Origin: Candidatus Delongbacteria bacterium
GTDB lineage: Bacteria; Bacteroidota; Bacteroidia; Bacteroidales; ML635J-15
Assembly: GCA_027858215.1 (NCBI GenBank)
Contig: JAQIDD010000359.1
Span: forward strand, 1 to 7,475
Direction: 5' to 3'
DNA: 7,475 nt
Shown piece after piece: positions 1 through 7,108 of this stretch (position 1 is the first letter of the stretch; each line of letters begins with the position of its first letter). The notes under the pieces are model-generated. The model was given only the letters and a program-made list of their open reading frames with translations. It ran no database searches and had not been told where the DNA came from. Position numbers and translations under genes: made by a program.

Positions 1-687
1 GATAATGTCTTTACCGATTGGTTTGCCAAATTTATCCTGATTTCCATAACAATCCAGCCAGTCATCCTGCAACTGAAACCCCATTCCCAAAGCAATACCC
101 AGGTTATACAAATTTTTAACATCTGAATCCGGTGCCATAGCCATCAAGCCGCCAATACTTAGGCTTACAGCAATGAGTGATGCTGTTTTCAATTTTATCA
201 TTTTTAAATAATCACTTTCAGCGATGTTCTTTTGTGATTCAAAATCCATATCATATTGTTGTCCTTCACATACATCCAGAGCAGCCCGGGTAAATGCTTT
301 TGTGACGCTGTTTTGATTACATGGAGCATCACTGATAAGATCGGTTGCAATAATCGACATAGCATCTCCGGACAACAATGCAACGTTGGTATTCCATCTG
401 GCCTGTACGGTAGGTTTACCCCTGCGCATAGCGGATTTATCCATGATGTCATCATGGAGTAAAGTAAAATTGTGAAACACTTCAATTCCGGTGGCAGGTT
501 TTAAGGCTTTATTGATATCACTGCGATATAATTCATATGCCATGAATACCAATACCGGCCTCAATCTTTTTCCTCCTGCAGCAAGGCTATAAGCAACCGG
601 TTTATAAAGGTTCTCCGGTTGATGATCAAAATGCATTTCTTGCATTGATGCTTCAACCAGTTTTTGCAATGTATTTATATCAGTCAT
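1..687 (-). CDS. Polyprenyl diphosphate synthase, short-chain type (3' end cut off by window edge)
   Basis: This is a trans-isoprenyl diphosphate synthase, which condenses isopentenyl diphosphate onto an allylic diphosphate to make linear prenyl diphosphates in the cytoplasm. The first 229 residues are visible and the frame stays open to base 1; family members are usually about 300-330 residues, so roughly the last third is missing. Visible landmarks are GGKRLRP (38-44), the first Asp-rich motif DDIMD (79-83) followed by RRG (88-90), a KT pair (167-168), and the second Asp-rich motif DDWLD (208-212) in GMGFQLQDDWLD, followed by GKPIGKD. These motifs bind Mg2+ and the diphosphates. The start is the ATG at 687, six bases after the upstream epimerase stop, which suggests one transcript. 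Phe74, five residues before DDIMD, with no insertion inside that motif, resembles short-chain (C15-C20) enzymes. The exact product cannot be settled from sequence, so I give no gene symbol. Family assignment is very secure. Confidence 0.95.
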   Translation of the reverse strand, partial: MTDINTLQKLVEASMQEMHFDHQPENLYKPVAYSLAAGGKRLRPVLVFMAYELYRSDINKALKPATGIEVFHNFTLLHDDIMDKSAMRRGKPTVQARWNTNVALLSGDAMSIIATDLISDAPCNQNSVTKAFTRAALDVCEGQQYDMDFESQKNIAESDYLKMIKLKTASLIAVSLSIGGLMAMAPDSDVKNLYNLGIALGMGFQLQDDWLDCYGNQDKFGKPIGKDII

Positions 688-693
688 CCGGGA

Positions 694-1653
694 TCAATGT
701 TCAAATTCAAACAAGCCTTCTTCAATGATGTTATTAAGTCCTTTTTTAAGGCTGATCAAGTCTCTGTCCAACACCTCTTTCATCATGGTATTGTCAGGGC
801 AACGCCGTTGCATATCCCCTTCTTTCAGTGGAGGCAGATATACAAATTTAGATTTTGATCCGGTCTGTTCAATGATAAGTTTAGCTAAATCTTCAATGCG
901 TGTTTCCACTGACTGGCCTATGTTAATAACATCATTGATAAAGAGGTTATCGTAGGCTATTTTCACACATGCATCCACATTATCATCAATATAACAAAAC
1001 GTTCTGGTTTGGTTCCCATCACCATAAATGGTAATGTCTTTATTTTGCATGGCCATTTTCAGAAACCTGGTAATGACAAAATCTTTGGTCTGCATGGGAC
1101 CATAGGTGTTAAAAAAACGGAATATGGTATATTCCATCCCGAATTCCTTGTTAAAGGATTTCAGATATGCCTCTCCAAGGTTTTTTACGATAGCATAGGG
1201 TAGCCTTGAATTTAAAGGGGTTGTATAAACGTTTTGTGGGATTTCGACGGGCTCACCGTACACTTCAGATGAAGACGCATAAAAAATCCGTTTAACACCA
1301 ATGTTTTTGGAAATTGTCAATATGTTTTCGATGCCTTTTACGTCGTTTAATACTTCTATTGGATGGTTTTGAGTCCTCGAAACACCAACAACTGCCGCAT
1401 AATGAAAAACAAAATCGACATTATATGCCAGCATTATTTCCAGCATGTCCCGGTAATTATTTACATCGCATTTAATAAACCTGAAATTATCCAACTTACC
1501 AGGAAGTTTATCAATATGCCCTGTACTCAGATCATCTACTACAACCACAAAATTATCTTTGTCCTGAATAAGTTTCTTAGCAGTAGCACTTCCAATGAAA
1601 CCAGCACCACCGGTAAGCAGAATTTTGCGGGAATATTTTTTCAGTTTTTTCAT
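694..1653 (-). CDS. NAD-dependent nucleotide-sugar epimerase/dehydratase (extended SDR)
   Basis: A complete 319-residue extended short-chain dehydrogenase/reductase, the usual length for UDP-sugar epimerases and decarboxylases. The N-terminal Rossmann fold has TGGAGFIG (14-21) for NAD and an acidic pair DD (40-41) at the end of beta-2, which favours NAD over NADP. The catalytic set is Ser128 within ASSSEVYG, Tyr153 and Lys157 (YxxxK in LPYAIVK). The sugar-binding half shows RFFNTYGP (179-186), YGDGNQTRTFCYIDD (210-224) and GDMQRRCPD (279-287), a layout shared by UDP-glucuronate decarboxylase, UDP-glucose 4-epimerase and related enzymes. Which sugar it handles is not decidable here. The likely role is supplying a nucleotide sugar for surface polysaccharide; this is inferred from the family, since no glycosyltransferase is in view. 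The ATG at 1653 is the only Met before the Rossmann motif. The first ten residues are lysine-rich. The stop lies six bases before the prenyl synthase start. Confidence 0.93.
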   Translation of the reverse strand: MKKLKKYSRKILLTGGAGFIGSATAKKLIQDKDNFVVVVDDLSTGHIDKLPGKLDNFRFIKCDVNNYRDMLEIMLAYNVDFVFHYAAVVGVSRTQNHPIEVLNDVKGIENILTISKNIGVKRIFYASSSEVYGEPVEIPQNVYTTPLNSRLPYAIVKNLGEAYLKSFNKEFGMEYTIFRFFNTYGPMQTKDFVITRFLKMAMQNKDITIYGDGNQTRTFCYIDDNVDACVKIAYDNLFINDVINIGQSVETRIEDLAKLIIEQTGSKSKFVYLPPLKEGDMQRRCPDNTMMKEVLDRDLISLKKGLNNIIEEGLFEFEH

Positions 1654-1689
1654 AAGGCTGAAAGAGGCAATAATAAAGGCATAAAGTTA

Positions 1690-1697
1690 CAAAAATA
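1690..1697 (-). promoter_or_regulatory. Possible -7 element (TAnnTTTG) before the epimerase gene
   Basis: Read on the minus strand this is TATTTTTG, a full match to the Bacteroidota -7 consensus TAnnTTTG, and it lies 36 bases before the epimerase ATG. No TTG sits 17-23 bases upstream, where the -33 element should be, so only half a promoter is visible and the match could be chance in AT-rich DNA. The 96-base gap between the permease and epimerase genes (1654-1749) otherwise holds a 10-bp AT-only palindrome (1724-1733) and no recognisable terminator. Confidence 0.3.
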
Positions 1698-1749
1698 AAT
1701 TTACCCAATATCAGAATGCGTAAATAATATTATGGTCAGCAGTAGTGAT

Positions 1750-3975
1750 TCATTGTAATTGCCGGAAATCCCGGTATGATTTGAGCAAATTGATCACACT
1801 GATAGCAAGGAGTTTGTTTTCCTGCAAAAGGTTGATAAATAACACACTTGCTTTAGTACTGTCTTTTTTCTTTTTAATCCGTTTAAGCTGATCTTTTTTG
1901 AGTTTGGCAATGACATCAGTTAAATAATCAAGTTGTTCTTTCACATGCTCAACTGCTTCAAACTGTCCTTTCATTATCATTTCACGAGCCGCTTCATGAA
2001 TGGGGCGATATGCTTGCACAAGTTTTTGTAAATCTTTAATCTGATCTTTTGATAATTCTTTGTGTTTGTTTTCAACATGGGTCAGCGATGGATTACCGAT
2101 GTAGGATAAACTGTGGGATGCCTCTCTGAGATAATCCAATACCTGAACATAATGTACACTGGAGCTCACTTCTTCTTCATCCAATTTCTGTATGGTCTTA
2201 TACAATTCATCCTTTAGGTTTTTGCTTTCTTTGCTAATTTTTTCAATGCGTTTCGTGTTTTTCTTCAGCGTTTTTCTGTCATACGCCATCAAAGCCCTCA
2301 TGTTTACTTTGTAAGTATCCAGCATGTCCGACAGGTTAAAACTCACATTGTCGCGGCAGGTTTCTACAAAAGTACGCTCCCCTTTGTAAATTGCAGCTTT
2401 TTTTGCAGCTTCCGTATCTTTGACTTTTTGTTTTTTGAATGTTTTGTATATCAGGTATGCAGCAAGTAAAGAAATGATAATCACAGCAACAAACCCACCA
2501 AAATGCAAAATAACAACGATAATAATAGCCACAGTAAATGCAGAAAATGCAGTAATAAACCAACCTAAAATAACAGACAATACGCCCGTAATGCGGTAAA
2601 CAGCACTTTCTCTGCCCCAGGCTCGGTCTGAAAGGGAAGTTCCCATGGCCACCATAAACGTAACGTAGGTTGTTGACAATGGCAACTTAAGCGATGTGCC
2701 AATGGCAATCAAGATACTGGCTACCAACAAATTGACAGAAGCCCTCAACATATCAAATGCCGGTTTTTGATCCGGAGGTAGTTTTTCCGTTTCAGGATCC
2801 GGTTCAAATTGTCTGTCGATTGTTTTTTGCAAAATTGATGGTAAAATTTTATGATTTAACTTTGACATCCGGATACTGCCACCAACAAGCATCCTTGCCA
2901 CACCGGATGCCCCGAACCTTTCTTCCCCTTCATCTTGTCTTGATAGGTTTACAGAGGTTTTTACCACATTCCTTGCTTTTTTCGACAACCAGAGAGTAAT
3001 GGCCATGATGATACCTGCTATGACCAGCATATAGGTTTTTGCTTCTACTGGTTGTGATAAGCGAGTCATTAAGAATGATGAGGCATCTTCTGCCCCGGAA
3101 TTTGTAAAATGCACATACGAATCAAACCCGGCTAAGGGTACACCGATAAAGTTCACAAGGTCGTTGCTGGCAAAAGCCATAGCAAGTGCCATTGTACCAA
3201 TCAGCACAACCATACGTAATATGTTAATTTTGAACAAAGCATACAGTATTTGTATCACGATTGTCCAGAATGCAAAGCTTGCGCCAATGATTAACATGCT
3301 GTGGTTTGTGATCCAGGCTTTTACATCTTCAGTCATAAAAGAAGCACTTTTCACGCCTTTGATCAGCATAAAATATGTAATGGCAGTGATAGCAATGCCT
3401 CCAAACAAAGACCCAAAATATTTCATTCTGCTTTTATACCTGAAAGAAAATAACAGGCGTGACAGATATTGCACAATGGCTCCAATCGAAAAGGCCACCA
3501 CAACGGACAATAATATTCCCATGACAATGGCAAAAGCCTTGGAGGTATTAATGTATTCAGCCAGTGGCAATGAATCAGGGTTGGTGTTTATTTTTATGAG
3601 AGACATCCCTACGGCTGCACCGAGCAATTCAAACACGATCGAAACTGTTGTGGAGGTAGGCAGCCCCAATGAATTGAAAGTATCCAGCAGCATAATGTCA
3701 GTAAGCATCACGGCCAGGAAGATGAACATGATTTCATCAAAATAAAAATGTTCAGGATGAAAAATGCCTTTTCTTGCTATTTCCATCATGCCACCTGAAA
3801 ACACTGCACCAATAATAATTCCGACAGCAGTTAACATCATTAATGTATTCAGGTTTGCAGCTTTTGCCCCGATTGCAGAATTGAGAAAATTGACGGCATC
3901 ATTGCTTACTCCCACTATTAAATCAGTGATTGCCAGAGCAAACAACACAATAACAACTATCAGATAAAAGTCCAT
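1750..3975 (-). CDS. PiT-family inorganic phosphate permease with C-terminal PhoU/DUF47-like domain
   Basis: A 741-residue inner-membrane phosphate transporter of the PHO4/PiT family, which moves phosphate with a coupling cation (H+ or Na+). The two inverted family repeats are visible: GVSNDAVNFLNSAIG (22-36) with LGLPTSTTVSIVFELLGA (103-120), and ASNDLVNFIGVP (269-280) with LKLPLSTTYVTF (429-440). Hydrophobic segments fill about 3-20, 45-65, 83-99, 148-170, 188-205, 226-249, 251-269, 316-330, 411-428 and 463-511. A polar loop (about 331-405) precedes the second PLSTT motif. After about residue 512 the chain is soluble, charged and helical to the end, resembling PhoU/DUF47 proteins that sit beside PiT transporters as separate genes in other phyla. 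E. coli PitA has about 499 residues, so the tail explains the extra length. The ATG at 3975 opens directly into the first membrane helix. The gene follows atpG by 98 bases and has its own promoter candidate. Family call is secure; tail identity is by length and character, not a profile search. Confidence 0.93.
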   Translation of the reverse strand: MDFYLIVVIVLFALAITDLIVGVSNDAVNFLNSAIGAKAANLNTLMMLTAVGIIIGAVFSGGMMEIARKGIFHPEHFYFDEIMFIFLAVMLTDIMLLDTFNSLGLPTSTTVSIVFELLGAAVGMSLIKINTNPDSLPLAEYINTSKAFAIVMGILLSVVVAFSIGAIVQYLSRLLFSFRYKSRMKYFGSLFGGIAITAITYFMLIKGVKSASFMTEDVKAWITNHSMLIIGASFAFWTIVIQILYALFKINILRMVVLIGTMALAMAFASNDLVNFIGVPLAGFDSYVHFTNSGAEDASSFLMTRLSQPVEAKTYMLVIAGIIMAITLWLSKKARNVVKTSVNLSRQDEGEERFGASGVARMLVGGSIRMSKLNHKILPSILQKTIDRQFEPDPETEKLPPDQKPAFDMLRASVNLLVASILIAIGTSLKLPLSTTYVTFMVAMGTSLSDRAWGRESAVYRITGVLSVILGWFITAFSAFTVAIIIVVILHFGGFVAVIIISLLAAYLIYKTFKKQKVKDTEAAKKAAIYKGERTFVETCRDNVSFNLSDMLDTYKVNMRALMAYDRKTLKKNTKRIEKISKESKNLKDELYKTIQKLDEEEVSSSVHYVQVLDYLREASHSLSYIGNPSLTHVENKHKELSKDQIKDLQKLVQAYRPIHEAAREMIMKGQFEAVEHVKEQLDYLTDVIAKLKKDQLKRIKKKKDSTKASVLFINLLQENKLLAISVINLLKSYRDFRQLQ

Positions 3976-3998
3976 TTATGCGTAGAATTGATACATAA

Positions 3999-4026
3999 CA
4001 AACATAAAAATCAAATGCATTCTCAA
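3999..4026 (-). promoter_or_regulatory. Bacteroidota-type -33/-7 promoter candidate for the phosphate permease
   Basis: On the minus strand, TTG (4026-4024) is followed after 17 bases by TATGTTTG (4006-3999). This fits the TTG-N17-23-TAnnTTTG pattern described for Bacteroidota housekeeping promoters, with the -7 box matching at every fixed position. Transcription would begin near 3992, giving a leader of only about 17 bases before the ATG at 3975. No Shine-Dalgarno sequence precedes that ATG, as is common in the phylum. If real, it would give the permease its own transcription start, separate from the ATP synthase operon. Confidence 0.5.
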
Positions 4027-4071
4027 TGTTACATGAATGTTAAGTTTTGTGTTTTTTTTGAGGCCATTGAG
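4022..4071. repeat. Inverted repeat between atpG and the permease gene, overlapping the -33 element
   Basis: The arms CTCAATG (4022-4028) and CATTGAG (4065-4071) are exact reverse complements 36 bases apart. Between them lies the imperfect palindrome TTACATGAATGTTAA (4029-4043 region) and an 8-base T run (4052-4059). The left arm contains the TTG of the promoter candidate. It may be an operator or simply chance. It is not a usable terminator for atpG, because the minus-strand transcript carries A8 rather than a U run there. Confidence 0.35.
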
Positions 4072-4073
4072 CA

Positions 4074-4940
4074 CTATCCTTTCAACGCATCGGCACCGCT
4101 GGTAATTTCAAGCAATTCGTTTGTGATGGCTGTCTGCCGTGCTTTGTTATATTGCAGGGTAATTTCTTCAAGCAACTCAGTGGCATTGTCGGTAGCCTGA
4201 TGCATGGCTGTCATCCTTGCTCCGTGTTCTGCAGCAGCCGAATCCAGCAGGTCTTTGAACAATTGTGTCCTCAGTGATTTCGGAATCAATTCTTTGGTAA
4301 TGGCATCCTTATCCGGTTCAAAGATATAATCATAGGTTTCGTCATCTTCTTCTTCAGATTCCAGGACCATAGGAAGGTATTGTTCGGTTTTAACCTCTTG
4401 GGTAACGGTATTAATGAAACTGTTATAAACGGTAAAAATTTTATCGTATGTACTCTCAGCAAACCATGACATAAATTGGTCAGCAAATCCGGATACCGAA
4501 TCAAAACTGAGGTCATCAAAAATATCTGTTTCTGACCGAACGATTTTATATGGCTGCTTTTTCATCATGTCATTGGCTTTTTTACCAATAGTAAACACTT
4601 CAACCTCTGTTTCTGCATAGTTCTCCTTCATAAAAGTTAGTGATTGTTTAACCACCTTAGAATTGAAACTTCCACACAAGCCTTTGTTGGAGGTAATTAT
4701 CACCATAAGCACTTTTTTTACCGGCCTTTCATTGATGTAAATAAAATCCTTATCACCGGACATGCTATTGCTGACGTGAGATAATATCTGCTGCAATTTT
4801 TCTGCATATGGCCTGAGCTGCTCAACGCGATTCTGAGCCTTACGCAATTTGGCAGCAGAAACCATTTTCATGGCACTTGTAATCTGCCGTGTGGATTTTA
4901 CAGATTTAATGCGGGATCGTATGTCCTTTAAATTGGCCAT
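4074..4940 (-). CDS. atpG: ATP synthase F1 subunit gamma
   Basis: Complete 288-residue gamma subunit, the central shaft that turns inside the alpha3-beta3 head and couples proton or sodium flow through Fo to ATP synthesis at the inner membrane. The N-terminal helix is typical (MANLKDIRSRIKSVKSTRQI, 1-20, followed by TSAMKMVSAAKLRKAQ), GLCGSFN (87-93) marks the Rossmann-like globular part, and the C-terminal helix is classic (MTAMHQATDNA, 243-253, through NELLEITSGADAL, 274-286). An acidic stretch (ESEEEDDETYDY, 194-205) lies where the E. coli protein also has an acidic loop, so it is not an oddity. The ATG at 4940 is eight bases after the atpA stop, and no other start would preserve the conserved N-terminus. 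It is the last ATP synthase gene here: the next gene downstream is a phosphate permease, not atpD. Confidence 0.98.
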   Translation of the reverse strand: MANLKDIRSRIKSVKSTRQITSAMKMVSAAKLRKAQNRVEQLRPYAEKLQQILSHVSNSMSGDKDFIYINERPVKKVLMVIITSNKGLCGSFNSKVVKQSLTFMKENYAETEVEVFTIGKKANDMMKKQPYKIVRSETDIFDDLSFDSVSGFADQFMSWFAESTYDKIFTVYNSFINTVTQEVKTEQYLPMVLESEEEDDETYDYIFEPDKDAITKELIPKSLRTQLFKDLLDSAAAEHGARMTAMHQATDNATELLEEITLQYNKARQTAITNELLEITSGADALKG

Positions 4941-4948
4941 AAACAGTG

Positions 4949-6532
4949 TTATTCTTTTTCAAATTTAGCAGACACCTCTTTAGCGGCTGCCGTAAGCTTT
5001 TCTTTTATTTCATCGGTAATTTTCCCTTCAGACAGTTCTTTCAGCGCATCTTTATGTTTTGTATTAACGTATTCGAGGTATTCTTTTTCAAAATCGGAAA
5101 TTTTATCTTCGGGGATATTTTTGAACAATTTATTGACACCACAAAAGATAATGGCAATCTGATCAGCCAGTTTTACGGGTTTATGTTCTTTCTGAATCAG
5201 CATCTGCACATTTTTAAGTCCTGCATCAATAGTTGACAGGGTAGATTTATCCAAATCCGAGCCAAATTTAGCAAATGCTTCCAGCTCCCTGAATTGTGCT
5301 TGTGCAGTTTTAAGCGGTGAAGCAATTTTTTTCATGGACTTAACCTGAGCATTTCCTCCAACGCGTGAGACAGAAATCCCGACATTAATGGCAGGACGAA
5401 CACCAGAGTTAAACAAATCAGAATCGAGGAATATTTGTCCATCGGTAATAGAGATCACGTTTGTTGGAATGTAAGCAGACACATCCCCTGCCTGAGTTTC
5501 GATTATAGGTAAGGCTGTAAGTGATCCACCGCCTTTTATTTTACCCTGAAGTGGTTCAGGCACATCGTTCATTTTCTTAGCCACATCATCGGCTTCAATG
5601 ATTTTGGCAGCCCTTTCGAGGAGGCGGGAGTGCAGATAAAACACATCTCCCGGATAGGCTTCACGTCCCGGTGGTCTTCTCAACAGCAGTGAAACTTCAC
5701 GATAGGAAACAGCCTGTTTGGAAAGGTCATCATAAATAATGAGTGCTGAACGTCCTGTATCTCTGTAATATTCACCAATAGCAGCGCCGGCATAAGGGGC
5801 ATAAAACTGCAATGCTGCCGGGTCAGAAGCGGTTGCCGACACAATACAGGTATAATCCATGGCCCCGAATTTCTCCAGTGTGGCGGCAATCCCTGCAACA
5901 GTAGAACCTTTTTGTCCTATGGCAACATAAATACAATAAACAGGTTCTCCTTTTTCGTAATTTTCACGTTGGTTGATGATGGTATCAACGGCGATTGATG
6001 TTTTTCCCGTTTGTCTGTCACCAATGATAAGCTCACGCTGGCCTCTGCCGATTGGGATCATTGAGTCAATGGCCTTGATTCCGGTTTGTAATGGTTCGTT
6101 TACAGGTTGCCTGTAAATCACCTCAGGAGCCTTGCGTTCCAGCGGAAGTTCAATGCTTTCACCTTCAATCTTTCCTTTCCCGTCAATGGGTTCACCCAGG
6201 GTATTTACAATCCTGCCCATCATATTGTCATTGACCTTGATGGACGATATAAGTTTTGTGCGTTTTACAGTATCGCCTTCTTTGACGCCTTCTGACTTTC
6301 CCAGCAAAACGGCACCTATGTTATCGTCCTCAATGTTCAGAACAATGCCTTTAATGCCATTTTCAAATTCAATCAATTCATTTGACTGTACTTTGTTCAA
6401 TCCATAAATACGGGCAATACCATCGCCAACTTCAAGAACAGTCCCGGTTTCTTCAAGTTCAACACTTGTATCAAAACTACTGAGTTGTTTTTTCAGTATT
6501 TTGGAAACTTCTGCCGGATTAATGTCTGCCAT
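4949..6532 (-). CDS. atpA: ATP synthase F1 subunit alpha
   Basis: Complete 527-residue alpha subunit, the non-catalytic nucleotide-binding partner of beta in the alpha3-beta3 head. The N-terminal beta-barrel follows a helix that contacts the delta stalk subunit. The P-loop is GDRQTGKT (171-178); the Walker B strand ends in LIIYDD (264-269); PAINVGISVSR (380-390) holds the family signature and the arginine (Arg390, equivalent to E. coli Arg376) that reaches into the catalytic site on beta. GQKGSTVAGI (206-215) and RRPPGREAYPGDVFYLHSRL (285-304) are strongly conserved alpha features. The C-terminal helical domain is complete, ending in a lysine- and glutamate-rich tail. Length is slightly above the roughly 513 residues of E. 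coli. The ATG at 6532 gives the normal MADINPAEVSKILKKQL start. It lies 29 bases after the atpH stop, the widest gap in this operon segment, and that gap contains a palindrome. Confidence 0.99.
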   Translation of the reverse strand: MADINPAEVSKILKKQLSSFDTSVELEETGTVLEVGDGIARIYGLNKVQSNELIEFENGIKGIVLNIEDDNIGAVLLGKSEGVKEGDTVKRTKLISSIKVNDNMMGRIVNTLGEPIDGKGKIEGESIELPLERKAPEVIYRQPVNEPLQTGIKAIDSMIPIGRGQRELIIGDRQTGKTSIAVDTIINQRENYEKGEPVYCIYVAIGQKGSTVAGIAATLEKFGAMDYTCIVSATASDPAALQFYAPYAGAAIGEYYRDTGRSALIIYDDLSKQAVSYREVSLLLRRPPGREAYPGDVFYLHSRLLERAAKIIEADDVAKKMNDVPEPLQGKIKGGGSLTALPIIETQAGDVSAYIPTNVISITDGQIFLDSDLFNSGVRPAINVGISVSRVGGNAQVKSMKKIASPLKTAQAQFRELEAFAKFGSDLDKSTLSTIDAGLKNVQMLIQKEHKPVKLADQIAIIFCGVNKLFKNIPEDKISDFEKEYLEYVNTKHKDALKELSEGKITDEIKEKLTAAAKEVSAKFEKE

Positions 6533-6545
6533 ATCTTTACTGTGT

Positions 6546-6561
6546 TAATTATCAATAATTA
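6546..6561. repeat. Exact 16-bp palindrome (7-bp arms) in the atpH-atpA gap
   Basis: TAATTATCAATAATTA consists of two exact 7-base reverse-complement arms around a central CA. It fills over half of the 29 bases between the atpH stop and the atpA start. The arms are wholly A/T, so an RNA hairpin would be weak, and the two-base centre is too short for a full loop. It might be a binding site, a weak spacer hairpin affecting atpA translation, or chance in AT-rich DNA. Confidence 0.45.
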
Positions 6562-7104
6562 CTACTTGTCCGTTAATTGTTGTTTTATTTTTGCCAGTTG
6601 AGTTTTCAAACTGGCGTCATACATAAATTCTTCTGTTTTCAGAATAAAACCCCCAATAATATTTTCATCAATACTTTCTTCCATTTCAATGCTGTTGGCA
6701 TCCAGAGCATGTTTTACAGCATCGCTGATTTTCTGTTTGACGTTGTCATCAAGCTCATGAGCCAGGCACAGTTTCAGACTATGAATGTTTTCATGTTGTT
6801 TAAACAATTTCTCAACATGCCTGCATATTGCGGGGATATGATTTTCCCTGTCATTATTAATAATGAGCTGGATAAAATCCATTGTCAATGCACTGAATGC
6901 ATCTGAGAATATTTTTTCAATGGTTTGAATTTTGTGTGAATCTTTGATAACGGTATTGTTCAGGTATTCTGAAAGCCTAGAATTTTGAACCAAAACCTTG
7001 CTTAAGGTTTTCATTTCACCACGAAACCGATCATGCTCATTCTTTTCAAGAGCAAGTTCAAATGCAGCTTTCGCATACCTTGTCGCTATTTTACTTTGAT
7101 TCAT
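6562..7104 (-). CDS. atpH: ATP synthase F1 subunit delta (OSCP)
   Basis: Complete 180-residue delta subunit, the same size as other bacterial delta subunits (E. coli 177). It links the top of the alpha3-beta3 head to the b subunits of the peripheral stalk and so keeps the head from spinning. The N-terminal helical domain starts typically (SKIATRYAKAAFELALE, 4-20), and the C-terminal part has the family signature around IGGFILK (150-156) followed by YDASLKTQLAKIKQQL (162-177). The middle (about 60-140) is poorly conserved, as is normal. The ATG at 7104 comes four bases after the atpF stop, consistent with translational coupling. Sequence and position between atpF and atpA both support the call. 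Confidence 0.96.
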   Translation of the reverse strand: MNQSKIATRYAKAAFELALEKNEHDRFRGEMKTLSKVLVQNSRLSEYLNNTVIKDSHKIQTIEKIFSDAFSALTMDFIQLIINNDRENHIPAICRHVEKLFKQHENIHSLKLCLAHELDDNVKQKISDAVKHALDANSIEMEESIDENIIGGFILKTEEFMYDASLKTQLAKIKQQLTDK

Positions 7105-7108
7105 ACCA

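Noticed and set aside
1363..1698. A 111-codon plus-strand open frame running from within the epimerase into the intergenic gap
   Set aside because: It is antisense to the conserved Rossmann fold region, shows no recognisable motif, and has no promoter or ribosome binding site; it is best explained as a shadow frame.
1724..1733. ATAATATTAT palindrome between the permease and epimerase genes
   Set aside because: It is only ten A/T bases in an AT-rich gap, with no associated promoter element or U tract, and is expected by chance.
3164..3745. A 193-codon open frame on the plus strand
   Set aside because: It lies wholly antisense to the phosphate permease, whose family motifs are unmistakable. 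Its translation has no recognisable domain and reads as a mirror of the permease's hydrophobic codons.
4052..4059. T8 run as part of an intrinsic terminator
   Set aside because: The U run would form only in a plus-strand transcript, and there is no plus-strand gene here. For atpG the transcript reads A8, and no GC-rich stem precedes a U tract.
4338..4361. Acidic run in the atpG product as a possible unusual insertion
   Set aside because: E. coli and other gamma subunits have an acidic loop at the same place, so it is ordinary.
6577..6906. A 109-codon plus-strand open frame opposite atpH
   Set aside because: It is a shadow of atpH. The Phe- and Cys-rich translation matches the reverse complement of Lys- and Glu-rich codons.
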